Shown: piece by piece, positions 46,255 through 56,862 of the stretch | Layout of the letters: each line of letters begins with the position of its first letter | Position numbering within the stretch: position 1 is the stretch's first letter | DNA from: Lumbricus terrestris | Taxonomy: Eukaryota > Annelida > Clitellata > Crassiclitellata > Lumbricidae | Assembly: GCA_949752735.1 (NCBI GenBank) | Contig: OX457037.1 | Span: 63,985,686 to 64,049,685, forward strand | Reading direction: 5' to 3' | DNA length: 64,000 nt | Position numbers and translations under genes: made by a program | The notes under the pieces: model-generated | Seen by the model: the letters and a program-made list of their open reading frames with translations, nothing else | What the model was told of the DNA's origin: nothing | The model's database searches: none

Positions 46255-46701
46255 CATAGGCGTAACGTTCTATTGTGACGGTGGTGACTGTCACCACCAC
46301 TTTTAAAAGTGGTGGTGACAGTCACCACCACTTGTTGGTCCGACAAGGATTTTTTTTAGAAATATGAAAACATTTGACTGACTAACATCTTCTTCTTTTT
46401 TAGGTCTGCTGCCTCCCGGCAGGTCCAGATGCCCAACGACGCCACTATTGGCATTGTCTTGGGAGAAATAGAGAGGTGGTTTCCAGTTGCCTTCCTTTCG
46501 GTGTTTTTATTGAGACACCATCTCTAGCGTCGTGTTTTCCACTGTCCGTCCTTTTCTTCCTTCTCCAGGTGTGTTGGGTAAGTTTTAAAACAGTCAACGC
46601 CTTTGTTCCCTCGTCTAATCTGCTCGACAACCCGTAGGCCTACTAGCCAGGCGACCAGCTACGACGCCACATATGCATTAAACGAGCATTTCAGTTAAAA
46701 T
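46255..46701. mobile_element. Right end of hAT-3 with perfect palindrome
   Basis: Terminus CATAGGCGTAACGTTC at 46255 directly adjoins the gypsy half and its 8-bp duplication (CATCCATC, 46247-46254). A perfect 50-bp palindrome centred on TTTTAAAA lies at 46280-46329, and each arm is itself near-palindromic (GGTGGTGAC / GTCACCACC). The rest to 46693 has no recognised gene. Confidence 0.6.
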
Positions 46702-47533
46702 TAGGGCTGCTGATTAATTAGCGACAGTTAACGCTCGCGAATAACGCGCAACTTTTTTAACGATTAACGCGATTAAAAATTTTAATCTCAAAGACCACTG
46801 TTAGGTAGAAATTTTCTGAACACTGCAACTCGTCGGTTAATGTCAAAGCCTAATATCTTTGGCCGAGATTGGGCTTAATTCACGGAGGTGGGTTGGGCGT
46901 ATTTGGCGGCAACAAGAAGCATTCCTGTTTTCCTAATGGCGGCTAGAGTAGTCTTTTTAATATATAGCCCAATATTCTTCCTGTGGACCTATTTTGATTT
47001 CTTTTCATATTATAATATTATTTTCTTACGGGTTATTGCAATCTAAGAATGAATATGTCGGAGATAAACAGCAGTTAATAAGTCAAATGATCGATAATAA
47101 ACGACCTGTTTACGTTTAAAATGTCGTCTACACCTGCGTTAGCTGCAAGCACTGTAGTGTGGGGCTTAAGTAGGAATTTAACCAGCACACCCAACACTAT
47201 CGTATTATACACGTACGAAGCATGCTTTGCTTTTTTAGACGCGTTCTAGATCGTCATTAATTTTGCTTGTGAAAAACCTATTCTGTATTATAATGTCATG
47301 ACACGTTAACCGAAACGGACAAACCCATGACTCAGGAGAAGCACAACTCCATTGGTAATGCTCCTGATTTGGACAGCAAGGGATAGTAGACCTTTGAATG
47401 TAGAAAACGTTAAGAGTTTACAAAACTGAATTGGTATTTAATCAACATGCGATTAATCGCAAGAAATGAAATTTTTAATCTCACGATTAATCGCGAATAA
47501 TAATTTTAATCGTTGAGCAGCGCTATAGTTAAA
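46694..47533 (+). mobile_element. Divergent hAT element, TAGGGCTGTTG family, copy E
   Basis: Ends TAGGGCTGCTG at 46702 and CAGCGCTA at 47525. Left flank GTTAAAAT, right flank GTTAAAAA after two extra bases, a slightly altered duplication. Subterminal TTAACGCTCGCG and CGATTAATCGCG motifs match the family, but the interior is more diverged. Confidence 0.6.
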
Positions 47534-48103
47534 AATTTGCATGCCGTTTTTCTCAAAAACCTTAAGTGGTACAAAACTTCTGAGAACACCATCATGTTCA
47601 GCACGTCAACTTCTATAGAAAACAGTCAAAGTATTTTCGAAAATTAAAAAAGTTAACATTTGTTGTCCAGTGTGTCCTTTGCTGTTCCAATGGCCTGGAG
47701 AGAACCAATCTAACACTCAAATGACTGCTACGTATGCAATTTTCTCACCTACTTCTGCAGGGCACGCTCCGCGTTGCGAATGACTTAATTCCTGTTCCAA
47801 ATCGACCGAAAGAATTTTTCATTGATTCAGACGACGAGGAAGAAATCGAAGCGACTTTGGGTTCTCGGCAGCCTTCAAAGTCTAGGGATGATCCTTGCGT
47901 CTGCCAGGGTGCATCATCTGCGTCACGCATCTTCACCCGAGGTGAACTAAGCGATCTTGTTCGCGACTTGGACCTTTCCAAGGCCAAGACGGAGTTACTT
48001 GGGTCAAGACTTAACAGAATGGAGTCTTCCCCAAGAAAATGCCCGAGTGACATCGTTTCGCACTCGTCATGGGCAGTTTGAGGATAATTTCACCAAGGAA
48101 GAT

Positions 48104-48413
48104 GCTCCGATCATAGGCGGAAACCTAGAGGGGACAGGGGGGACGGTCCCTCCATTGGAGGTGCTGGGGGGGACGGCCCATGCATCCCCCCAATCGTTGA
48201 GCGTCACGACTAAAAAAGTCATCAACTTTTGGCGGCGAAAATAGAAAATTTCGTCAAGATTTCGCCGGACGACAAAAAGGTCAGCAGAAATTTTGGCCGG
48301 GCAAAAGAGATGGAAATTTTTCGGCGACACTCCGCCATTCTTCCGTCAAAAAATCTTGCGTCCTTCCGCCCCCCGTCCAAGTCTCCACCCAGGTCTCTGA
48401 CCATGGCTCCGAT
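48104..48413. mobile_element. hAT-type MITE with 8-bp TSD GCTCCGAT
   Basis: The element is 48112-48405. Ends are CATAGGCGGAAACCTAGAGG and, on the other strand, CATGGTCAGAGACCTGGGTGG minus its last base. GCTCCGAT at 48104-48111 and 48406-48413 is identical. It resembles the hAT-3 ends CATAGGCG. Confidence 0.75.
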
Positions 48414-48945
48414 GCAGATTGTCTGATGATTCGAGATGAATGCCCTTGTCCATCACAGGAGTTAAGAGAGTCACTTCTATAAAAATACTGGGTATTACAA
48501 TCGGTGAACGTCTTACTGTTTCGGAGCATGTTGACAATACCCTAAGCTCATGTGCCTCCTCAGTCTACGCTTTACGCGTGCTGCGTGCTCATGGCATGCC
48601 GGGATCGGCATTGCATGTCATCACTCGAGCGACTACAGTAGTGCGTCTGCTGTACGCCTCTCCAGCCTGGTGGGGACTGCTGAGCGCGGGAGAGGTCGAC
48701 CGCATCGAAAGGTTCTTGGGACGCGTCAGACGAGCTGGATTCCTCCCCTTAGACTCCCCTAAAGCAGACATTATGGCTGAGACTGCTGATGATGCTGCCC
48801 TCTTCAAAGCTATAATTAAAGACAAAGATCATGTTTTACATAAATTTTTCTCTTATAGACGTCCTGACAAATACAATCTGCGTCCTAGGCCGCACCCATT
48901 CGAACTTACCAATAAAAACAAAAAAATTCATAACACGGATGCTGT

Positions 48946-49924
48946 ATAAAAACTAGGGCTGTTGATTTAATCGCGTTAACGCATGCGATTAACGCGTTAA
49001 AAAAATTGGCGATTAAAATTTTTGACGCATTAATCGCACGCGTTAATTAGATCTGATTAAAGTGAACTAAGAGGCAGAAAAACTCGTTTTAAACGGAAGG
49101 CTCATACTTAAAACTAGTGATACATTCTTTGGCAAATATTCCAACAAAGGATTTGAGTAAAGGCCTAATCGTAGAAATTCTTTACTCATTTATCGCCTGC
49201 ATGCGAACCAAAACATGCGTTAAACGCCAACGTCCACTAAGGTTGTTTCCTCTTTCCTCACCCCGTCACTGGGCCGTCAGACTACGTTGGTTGAACTCCA
49301 TGAGATGGCAAGATCAATGGATTTCACATTTCAAATGATAAACGTTTACAGAAGGACAACTGAGACGAGGTTTGGCAAGAACCGCAACCTCTTGTGAAAA
49401 ATTGTGACTAAATAATGAGGTTCAATATTATAGTAGACCTACTAGGCTATTGCTAATTGATAAGAGCATCTCTTGAACCGTCCAATGTAAATAAACTGGT
49501 CTGCCTATACAATTGACTGAATAAATAATTAATCTTGATAGTCAGAAAAGGATTAGGCTAATTTCACATTAGGTCTATGCCATTTTAATTAAAGTGGCTC
49601 AAATGGAAAAAACAATATCGGATTTTGAGCAGTTGACAGTAACTGTTGACTGATTTGAACAGTGTCTGCCATACAAAACTGTTCAATAAACCAAATACAG
49701 AAATTCAATAGGCCTAAGCCAAAGGTCATTAAATATGCTTGCAATAGAAAGAATGCATTCAGTCATTAAACTTTTATGCTTCAGGGGTCCTTAGAAAATA
49801 GTAAGATTAGCATATTTGAAGGACATGTATTGCGATTAATTTGCCGTAAATTGCGATTAAAAAAATTAATCGCGCGATTAATTTCGATTAAAATTTTTAA
49901 TCGAACAACAGCCCTAATAAAAAC
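48946..49924 (+). mobile_element. Non-autonomous hAT element, TAGGGCTGTTG family, copy C
   Basis: The element is 48954-49916, with ends TAGGGCTGTTGATT and AACAACAGCCCTA. ATAAAAAC is duplicated at 48946-48953 and 49917-49924. Strongly similar in the interior to copies A, B and D. Inserted in the LINE 3' end. Confidence 0.85.
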
Positions 49925-49988
49925 GTTTACTAGACTTTATTCGCTGCTCCTCTGTGCTTGTTAACTGTCGCGTTATGTCGACTGGTTT

Positions 49989-50002
49989 TTCAATAAAACG
50001 AA

Positions 50003-50069
<67 letters not shown>

Positions 50070-50092
50070 ATTATTATTATTATTATTATTAG
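49989..50092. repeat. ATT microsatellite forming the LINE tail
   Basis: More than 30 ATT units with one interruption, directly after the LINE 3' end and before resumption of the host sequence. L2-type elements commonly end in short tandem repeats. Confidence 0.8.
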
Positions 50093-51000
50093 AATCAAGC
50101 ATGACCTTCAGGAATGGCAACTACTCATAGACTCCACGAAATTAAGTCTCAATCAAAGCGGTGCTGCAGCATAATGGAAACCAAAATCCATCCATTCCAT
50201 TCGGAGATGGATTCTTCGTGAAGGAAACCTACGACAACCTAAAGCAGTTCCTGTTGAATTCCGCTCAATACAGCAGGTATGAGTGGCATCTCTGTTGAGA
50301 CTTGAAGGTATAATATTATTATTATACTGGCTCTCTTGATGAGTCTGCAGCTTGGATATACAAAATAGGACTATTGCTGTTTTTCTATGTGAATGGAACA
50401 GTCGAGCAAGGACTTTGAACTAAGACGAAACTGGCCTAAGAGAAAATATCTGAGCTTCGGAGAGAAGCAGCCTACGTGCAACATCAGTCCTATATAGGCT
50501 ATCAATGCATGGTTGAAACCCAGAAAATCCTGTTATCGCGGCTACACACCCAATTCAGTGTGATGAAGAACGTCTAAAATTCATGTAGGCCTACGGGACT
50601 GGATCAGCTTTCAGGTACTGGCGAAGAAAAAATTAAAGAGGGAGTGTTTTGGTCCTCAGATCAGTCATCTATTCGGAGATGAATTGTTTGACAATCTGCA
50701 TCAGGGTGACGAGAAAGACGCTTGGAACGCATTTCGTCTGGTGTCATCTAAATTCCTCTGAAATTTCCGGGCAGAAAAACTACAAGGATTTGGTTGTGGG
50801 AATTTTGTCTGCGACTATGTGTCACATAAATTTCGCTGCAGTATGTCCATAAAGATCCGCATCTCCATTCCCAATTAGATTTTCCTCCGGCAACTAGTGA
50901 TGAGGTCATGAGGACGGTGAGCGTTTTCATGACGACACTGCAGTCATGGAAAATGGCATTAGGGAAACTTCCATGTTGGCTGATTATAGGCCTACTATGT

Positions 51001-51196
51001 CGGGCGCGGTGGAGTAGAGGTATGTTCGGTGCCTTGGAGACGGAATGGTTTGGGGTTGAACCCATCTCAAGCCACCGCGTAGGAACCCTGAGCAAGTCCT
51101 TCACTCGCAATTGCTCATGCATCTCATGAAACTCCAAGTCAGTGTCCGCTGTAGTAGGGAGCGTCTCTGAGTTGAAAACTTGAAGGAGCTCTATGA
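51001..51196 (+). mobile_element. SINE family 1 copy
   Basis: Starts GGGCGCGGTGGAGTAGAGG. B-box region GGGTTGAACCC is diverged. The body contains AGTCCTTCACTCGCAATTGC and it ends near GAAGGAGCTCTATGA. Confidence 0.7.
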
Positions 51197-52250
51197 CAAA
51201 TGCTCATCCACACATATGCTATAGCCTAGGCCTATACCTCGAAGCTCTCCAGAGTTAATCCTGAGCAGTTATAGGCTACAAGAGACAGTGGGAAGTAGAA
51301 GTGAACATTAATTTTACCATAGTACTATCACCGTTATGTTTTGTATATCGCCTACGATGTTTGAGTGACTTAGTAGTTACTTGTGATGATAATTACTTTA
51401 ACTAAGCAGGCACAACCCTGACTACAGAGTTGGTTAAGTGGGAAGTGGGGAAACTAAACTACCTAGTTGTTAAACTAGCTCACAGGAGATTAATGTTAAT
51501 TGCGACTAGCGGGAGGTAATGTTAGCTTGCTTGGCCTAAAATAAGAAGACAAGTTGATTTAAATATTATTATAAAACATAGCACACACTAATAATACATT
51601 TCAGAGTTCCCTAAACTTCGTTACATGAGTCAACTCCGAATGCAGTTTATAAGATTACTAGTTCAGCTATAAACATTATATATTTTATGACAATGTTCCT
51701 TAGAAGTTAATTATCTCACCAGAGTTCGACTTACCCCAGAAACGACCCCCAAACCTTTATGACCCCAAATTTAGACTACCTCTAATAAAGTTCTGAACAA
51801 GCCACGATTATCCCAGAACATAGCTAATTATTGCCCTGAACTTCAATGCAATAGAGAGCCCAGCCAATCAGCTCTTTCCTGGCATAAGTTTCCAGCTGTC
51901 AGTCTGCATTGAGCAGTGTGGATCCCTTTTCCTAGAAAGCGCTTACCACTCATCTCATTAACTTAAACACGCCTTCCCATGTTATTTAATACACGAGCTA
52001 TTATATCTTGCTTAACCTTATAATTCTTATTTCAATTTTGCCCTTTTCATAATTTAGATAATTTAGTCCTATGACAGTACAAGCGTCATAAAGTAGCCTA
52101 CGCATTGTTCTATTATTAGAAACTCTTGACGCTTTCAGAGAAACTTGAGTCAATTATTTGACTTCATTATAATTATCTTATTCGTATCCAGCACACTAAA
52201 ATTGTATGAGGCATAACTTTCATAAAAATTTGTTGTCCAGTGATTATTAG
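51197..52250. other. About 1 kb without recognised feature
   Basis: AT-rich with no long open frame, no recognisable domain and no clear repeat termini. Confidence 0.45.
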
Positions 52251-53216
52251 TATGGCTGTTGGTTTAATCGCGTTAACGCGTGCGATTAACGCATTAAAAA
52301 ATTTGCGATTAAAATTTTTAATGCATTAGGCCTAATCGTACGCGTTAATTAAGTTCTGATCAAAATAGAATCAGATTCAGAAAAACTCGTTTTAAACATA
52401 GCCTACTTAAAGCTAGTGATACATTCTTTGTCAAATATTGCAGCAAAGCATTTGAGTAGCCTATTATCGTAGCAATTCTTTGCTCAATTATCGCCTGCAT
52501 GCGAACCAAAACATGCGCTAAACGCTAACGATGAGTCGTCGACATCGGCCGCATCACATCGTCCAGTTGTTTCCTCTTTCCTCGTCCCGTCAGACGTCAG
52601 ACTACGTTGGTTGAACTCCATGAGATGGCAAGACCAATGGATTTCAGGTTTCAAACGATAACTGTTTACACAAGGACAACTGACACGAGGTTTGGCAAGA
52701 ACCGCATCCTCTTGTGAAAAATTGTGATTAAATAATGAGGTTCAATGGTATACTTAGTATTGTTAATTAATAAGAGCATCCCTTGAATCGACCAATGTGA
52801 AGAAACTGGTCTTCCTATACAATTGGCTGATTAAATAATTAATTAATCTTTTTAGTCAGAAAACGGTTGTCTAATTTCACATTTAGACCTATAAGTCATT
52901 TTAATTGAAGGTGGCTCAAATGAAAAAATTAACGAACTTTGAGCAGTTGACTGATTTGAACAGTGCTTCAATTCTGTCTGTCATACAAAACTGTTCGATA
53001 AACTAAATGCAGAAATTCAATTGGTCTAAGCCAAAGGTTATTAAATATGTTTGCAATAGAAAGAATGCATTCAGTCATTCAAATTTCATGCTTCATGGGT
53101 CCTTAGAAAATAGTAAGATTAGTATATTTGAAGGAAATATATAGCGATTAATTTGCAGTTTATTGCGATTAAAAAAATTAATCGCGCGATTAATTTCGAT
53201 TAAACTTTTTAATCGG
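52251..53216 (+). mobile_element. hAT element, TAGGGCTGTTG family, copy D, right end lost
   Basis: Left end TATGGCTGTTGG at 52251 and family interior throughout, ending at CTTTTTAATCGG (53216). The terminal AACAACAGCCCTA is missing, so no duplication can be checked. The sequence after it (53217-53619) has no recognised gene. Confidence 0.7.
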
Positions 53217-53619
53217 AAATTTATAAAAACGTCACTCAGAAAGGTCAGAGGTAGCCTACTTTTGATACATCATCAGGAAAGTTTTCAGGTCCCTGGGAAA
53301 CAAAGAGGAGAGACACTAGGAACTATTGCCGCAGTCCTTGGGGAAATTATTCTAGCCAGGTGGCAAACGTAGTCTAGATACATGTAAAACTCTTGGATTT
53401 GGCAGTATACCTGGAAACAACTGAAAGACCACGGCCAGTGAGAAAAGGAATCGGAGTTAAAACTTAATATGGAGATGATCTGACAAGAGAGATGCGCATG
53501 AATGTAAGAATTGTTTCAAACTTGATGAGTCGATCAATAATTTCCTTATGCTCAAACAGGCGTTCTAATAGGCCTGCAACTCTTTAATTAGGTCCTAGAC
53601 GCAATCGGCTTTACTGACC

Positions 53620-54080
53620 TCGATAGAAATATTGATTGATTGACATATTTGCTAATTGATCGAATGTCTGTTTGATTGATGGACAGATTGAGGGATGAAT
53701 AGGTAAAAGCGGAGAGGGAAGAGAGAAGGATAGATGGAGAAAGTGAGGTATTGAGACAGGAAGGGTCTGAAACTAAAGGCGAGATTTTGATTACCCTATG
53801 TAGGCTACCAACATCCAGTTAGTGTCGACCATCGTGAAGCGAAGAGATCAACCTAATGTTTGCTTATACTATAACCACTTCAGCGACATTCACCGTATAG
53901 GCTACCGATAGCCTATTGCGACCGAAACAGTCTGAAGTTTTTTAGAATAAACATGGCTTTAATTACCGTAGACAACACCTAAAAATTCCAATTGTAGGCC
54001 TAATGTTCATCTAAAAACGAATGAGATATTCTAGTTCAACACAGTTCTTGTAAACTAGATTTAATAGTAGCAATGAAACT
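53620..54080 (-). repeat. 3'-flank block of the F-box gene family
   Basis: Matches the block at 6180-6909 (GGGTCTGAAACT, AATGTTTGCTTA, ACAGTCTGAAG, AACACAGTTCTTGTAAAC). It is followed not by a propeller exon but by a family promoter block, so one gene body is missing here. Confidence 0.6.
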
Positions 54081-54275
54081 TAATATAAGAAATGAAAGTG
54101 CTAGGATCTGTCATAAGAGAAAGAAACGTCGTCTCTCTGGCCAAAATCGTACTTTAATTCTGCAAGAAACGTCAATCGATTTCCGGTATAATTAGGCCTA
54201 TACTCAAGACATTGAAACAGAATAACAAACTCAAACGATTCCAAAACTGAACCGCATTAACGCGTAATGTTTAGA
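54081..54275 (-). promoter_or_regulatory. Displaced promoter-like block of the F-box family
   Basis: Shares GAAAGTGCTAGGATCTGTC, AACGTCGTCTCTCTGGCC and AAACGTCAATCGATTTCCGG with the upstream blocks of genes 2 and 4. Exon 1 is absent next to it. It abuts the propeller fragment directly, so it is a recombination relic. Confidence 0.55.
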
Positions 54276-54660
54276 CGAATAGTTTACAATAATTGTTCCA
54301 CCCCTCCTATTGTCACCCCGATTGGCTTCTATAAAAGTTCCCTGAACCAGAAGTTTCTGGCCATTCACTTCAATGATTGTAATTAACTCATTCCTTTCCA
54401 AGTTGTAGTGGAAACCCAGATCGGAGCTGCTCTGACCTTCCCCTATCAGCTCACCATCAAGGTCCACGAGATTAAATTCTGAATCTAAAAGGTCGATTCC
54501 TTCAGAATAACCGGCCCAAAAAATGCGTCCGTATCTATATGAGTGACTGCTAGACGCGTGAAAAGATTACGCTGGCGGCTGATATTGGCGTATGATATTA
54601 TTGCAATCCATGTCTATTTCGGTGAGTAATCTTACATTTACATTTGGAAACCACTATGAC
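54276..54660 (-). pseudogene. F-box family propeller fragment, 5' and 3' truncated
   Basis: Minus-strand LTEIDMDCNN, RQYQPPA followed by an in-frame stop, then YGRIFWAGYSEGIDLLDSEF, NLVDLDGELIGEG and FHYNLERNELITIIEVNGQK. The open frame then runs past the break into promoter-like sequence and ends at 54231. Upstream of about 54660 the homology stops. Closest in motif content to gene 4. Confidence 0.75.
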
Positions 54661-54761
54661 AAAATATAGGCCTACATGTGCTTCATTTCCTAGTTTGCAT
54701 TGCATTGCGTTGTTCTTCGCGCATCCTATAAATTGTACAACTCAGTGCTTATATCCGATGC

Positions 54762-55075
54762 CAACTGACCAGGGGCGGATCCAGGGGGCCAATCCGGCCA
54801 TGGCCCCCATTTAAAAATTGCATGGGACGTGGCTCCCCATTTGGTTTCAACAAGTATCTTTTCCCGGAAAATTGAACGATGACTAAAAAAAGGTCATCAG
54901 TTTTTTCGGCAGTTGAAATGGTATATCTTTTCCCAGAAAATTGGAAATTGGCCGACGACTAAAAAAAAGGTCATCAGTTTTTTCGGCGGTACAAAAAATG
55001 TCCCCCCTCTACCACCAACAACACCCTAAATTTTGGCCCACTTCGAAAATTTCTGTATCCGCCCTTGCATCTGGC
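54762..55075. mobile_element. hAT MITE, sister of the 37387 element
   Basis: The element is 54770-55067, with ends CAGGGGCGGATCCAGGGG and, on the other strand, CAAGGGCGGATACAGAAAT. Flanks CAACTGAC and CATCTGGC agree in 6 of 8 bases, a decayed duplication. Confidence 0.75.
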
Positions 55076-55790
55076 CTGTGATAGGTTGATAGATGGAGAA
55101 AACAACTGATTGCTTGAGCGATTGACTTGCAGATGAATGGATAGTTTGTTGAATAGATTGTTGCATAAATAGGTAATGGAGAGAGAGGAGAGAGAAGACA
55201 GAAAGAAACAGATAGATGGAGAGAGTGAGGCATGAAGGCAAGAAGGGATAGAGACTACACGTGATAATAATAATGTACCAATTATAGTCCTACCTACAAT
55301 CCTGCATGTGCATTTGTGTAGTCAGTGTCCATCATCGTAAAGCGAGGAAATCAACCGAATGCTTGTCTTATATTATGCACTCCAGCGCCATTCATCGTGC
55401 ACCGACTTCTCCACCGACGTATTTTTTATATGCCTTAGAAGCATCATGACTTTAAAAATTAGAATTAATACTTTGTAGAAAATCCACGCAAACACGAAAT
55501 AACAATGAAATTGCATTTAATTTGCACCATTTTCAATTTATAACTTTCTCTACAAGAGCAAACATTCAGAAAATTCTCCTGATATTGTTCCGAACATTGG
55601 ATTGAGTAGGTTTTTATGATAATAGAATATGAAAAAAGACGGGCGTAGAGTTTTGAAACCGCACGAAAAGCCTAACACGAAACTATTTTCACATGATATT
55701 ACATGTAAGTGTATAAAGATCATACACGTGAATCTTAAAAAGACCAGGGATTTCAGCACATGTCTTGTTAGCCATAGATAACAGTAACCA
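55076..55790 (-). repeat. 3'-flank block of a lost F-box family copy
   Basis: Carries the GAGAGAGGAGAGAGAAG tract, the AACCGAATGCTTG and GCACCATTTTCAATTTATAA landmarks and ends at CATAGATAACAGTAACC. A second, partial 3'-flank copy follows at 55978, so a gene body has been deleted at the junction. Confidence 0.55.
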
Positions 55791-55912
55791 GGACCGGCAT
55801 TGCATGTCATCACTCGAGCGACTACAGTAGCGCGTCTGCTGTACGCCTCTCCAGCCTGGTGGGGACTGCTGAGCGCGGGAGAGGTCGACCGCATCGAAAT
55901 GTTCTTGGGGTA
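55791..55912 (+). mobile_element. 122-bp internal LINE fragment at a deletion junction
   Basis: Almost identical to 48602-48723 of the L2-like LINE (only a few substitutions), lacking both LINE ends. It lies between two 3'-flank copies of the F-box family, so it looks like filler DNA at a repaired break. The following 55913-55977 is not assigned. Confidence 0.75.
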
Positions 55913-55977
55913 CTTCATTCCCCCCGGGACTTATGGACTATTATTAACTAAAGAATGTATGTCTGGTGGGTCAGGCA

Positions 55978-56372
55978 AACACACAATAAGAATGAGATCT
56001 GATTAAAATTAAATTTGAAACAATTCCAATTTACAATTTTGTGTAAATATCCAAAATTCTTAAGTTACCGGTAGTCTTGTTATTGTAGGCATATAAATAT
56101 TGGATTCGAGTAATAGACACCACGTCATCTTACAAAATGTTTTTAACAAGACATGAGCATGAAAAGCATGCGGTGAAACTGTTGTGTAGGCCTAATGATA
56201 ATATAAATGTTCGTCCTAAAATGAATAAGAAAGTCTATTTCAACACAGTTCTTGTAAACCATAGTTAACAGTAACAAGAAACGACCAATGGACTGCAATT
56301 AACCTACAATGAAACTAGGTCTATCCAAACACAAATCGTCCCTTTCGTCAACATCTCCCCGAATAGTCTCTA
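55978..56372 (-). repeat. 3'-flank block downstream of gene 4
   Basis: Resumes the family 3' flank at ACACACAATAAGAATGAGAT and continues to the gene 4 stop. Closely matches 63236-63619 downstream of gene 5. Confidence 0.65.
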
Positions 56373-56862
56373 TCAAATTTCAGTAAAACGGAAGATAGTC
56401 AGAAATCTCTGACCAGTTTGGCCCACAAGGGTTACCATTTCATTCCTTTCGCTGTTGTAGTGGAAGCCTTCAGGCAAGAGTTCCTCACCTGCGCCCAACA
56501 GTTGTCCAGAGACATCTAAGGGGTTAAATTCCGGATCTAAAAAGGCCATTCCTTCAGAATATCCGGCCAGCAAAATGCGTCCATCGTTGTCTGAGTGAAT
56601 GCAAGATTCATGAAAGTATGACTCTTGCGGGTGATATTGTCGTACGACATTACAATCTATGTCGATTTCGGTGAGTAAGCGTATCAAAGGCCACCCGAAT
56701 ACAACGACCAGATTTCCATTTGACTTTGAAATAATGCCCTTCAGATAAAAAAAGCTCGGGGGCAGCATCAAGTCACCTTGGTCAATGCCCTTCTCGTCCC
56801 ATGCAACTATCGAATTAAGATTGACATAGTCGGATCTTGAGAATACAAAACTTCCATTCCTA

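Larger units (their letters stand above)
48446..50093 (+). mobile_element. L2-like LINE 3' end with ATT tail, carrying a hAT insertion
   Basis: Encodes the RT C-terminal region (KILGITIGERLTVSEHVDN, SVYALRVLRAHGMPG, RLLYASPAWWGLLSAGEVDR, YNLRPRPHPFEL). The last codons shift frame to FITRMLYKNVY, a usual L2-type ending. 3' UTR 49925-49988, then (ATT)n. hAT copy C interrupts the last codons at 48954. 5'-truncated in the usual LINE manner. Confidence 0.75.
47734..51000 (+). pseudogene. Uncharacterised multicopy invertebrate-type gene, broken into three pieces
   Basis: N-terminal piece 47734-48111: VPNRPKEFFIDSDDEEE, then LSDLVRDLDLSKAKTELLGS and, after a shift, NARVTSFRTRHGQFEDNF. A middle scrap lies at 48414-48445. 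The C-terminal piece from 50094 reads IKHDLQEWQLLIDSTKLSLN, then frame-shifted relics DAWNAFRLVSSKF and KIRI up to about 50990. I recall similar proteins (segments like ELLGSRLxxWNLL, LFIDSSK and AFRLVSxNFLGN) as multicopy, unnamed families in arthropods and other invertebrates, but I cannot name a domain. A splice-acceptor-like TTCTGCAG precedes 47761. It is split by a MITE (48112-48405) and a LINE (48446-50093). Confidence 0.5.
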
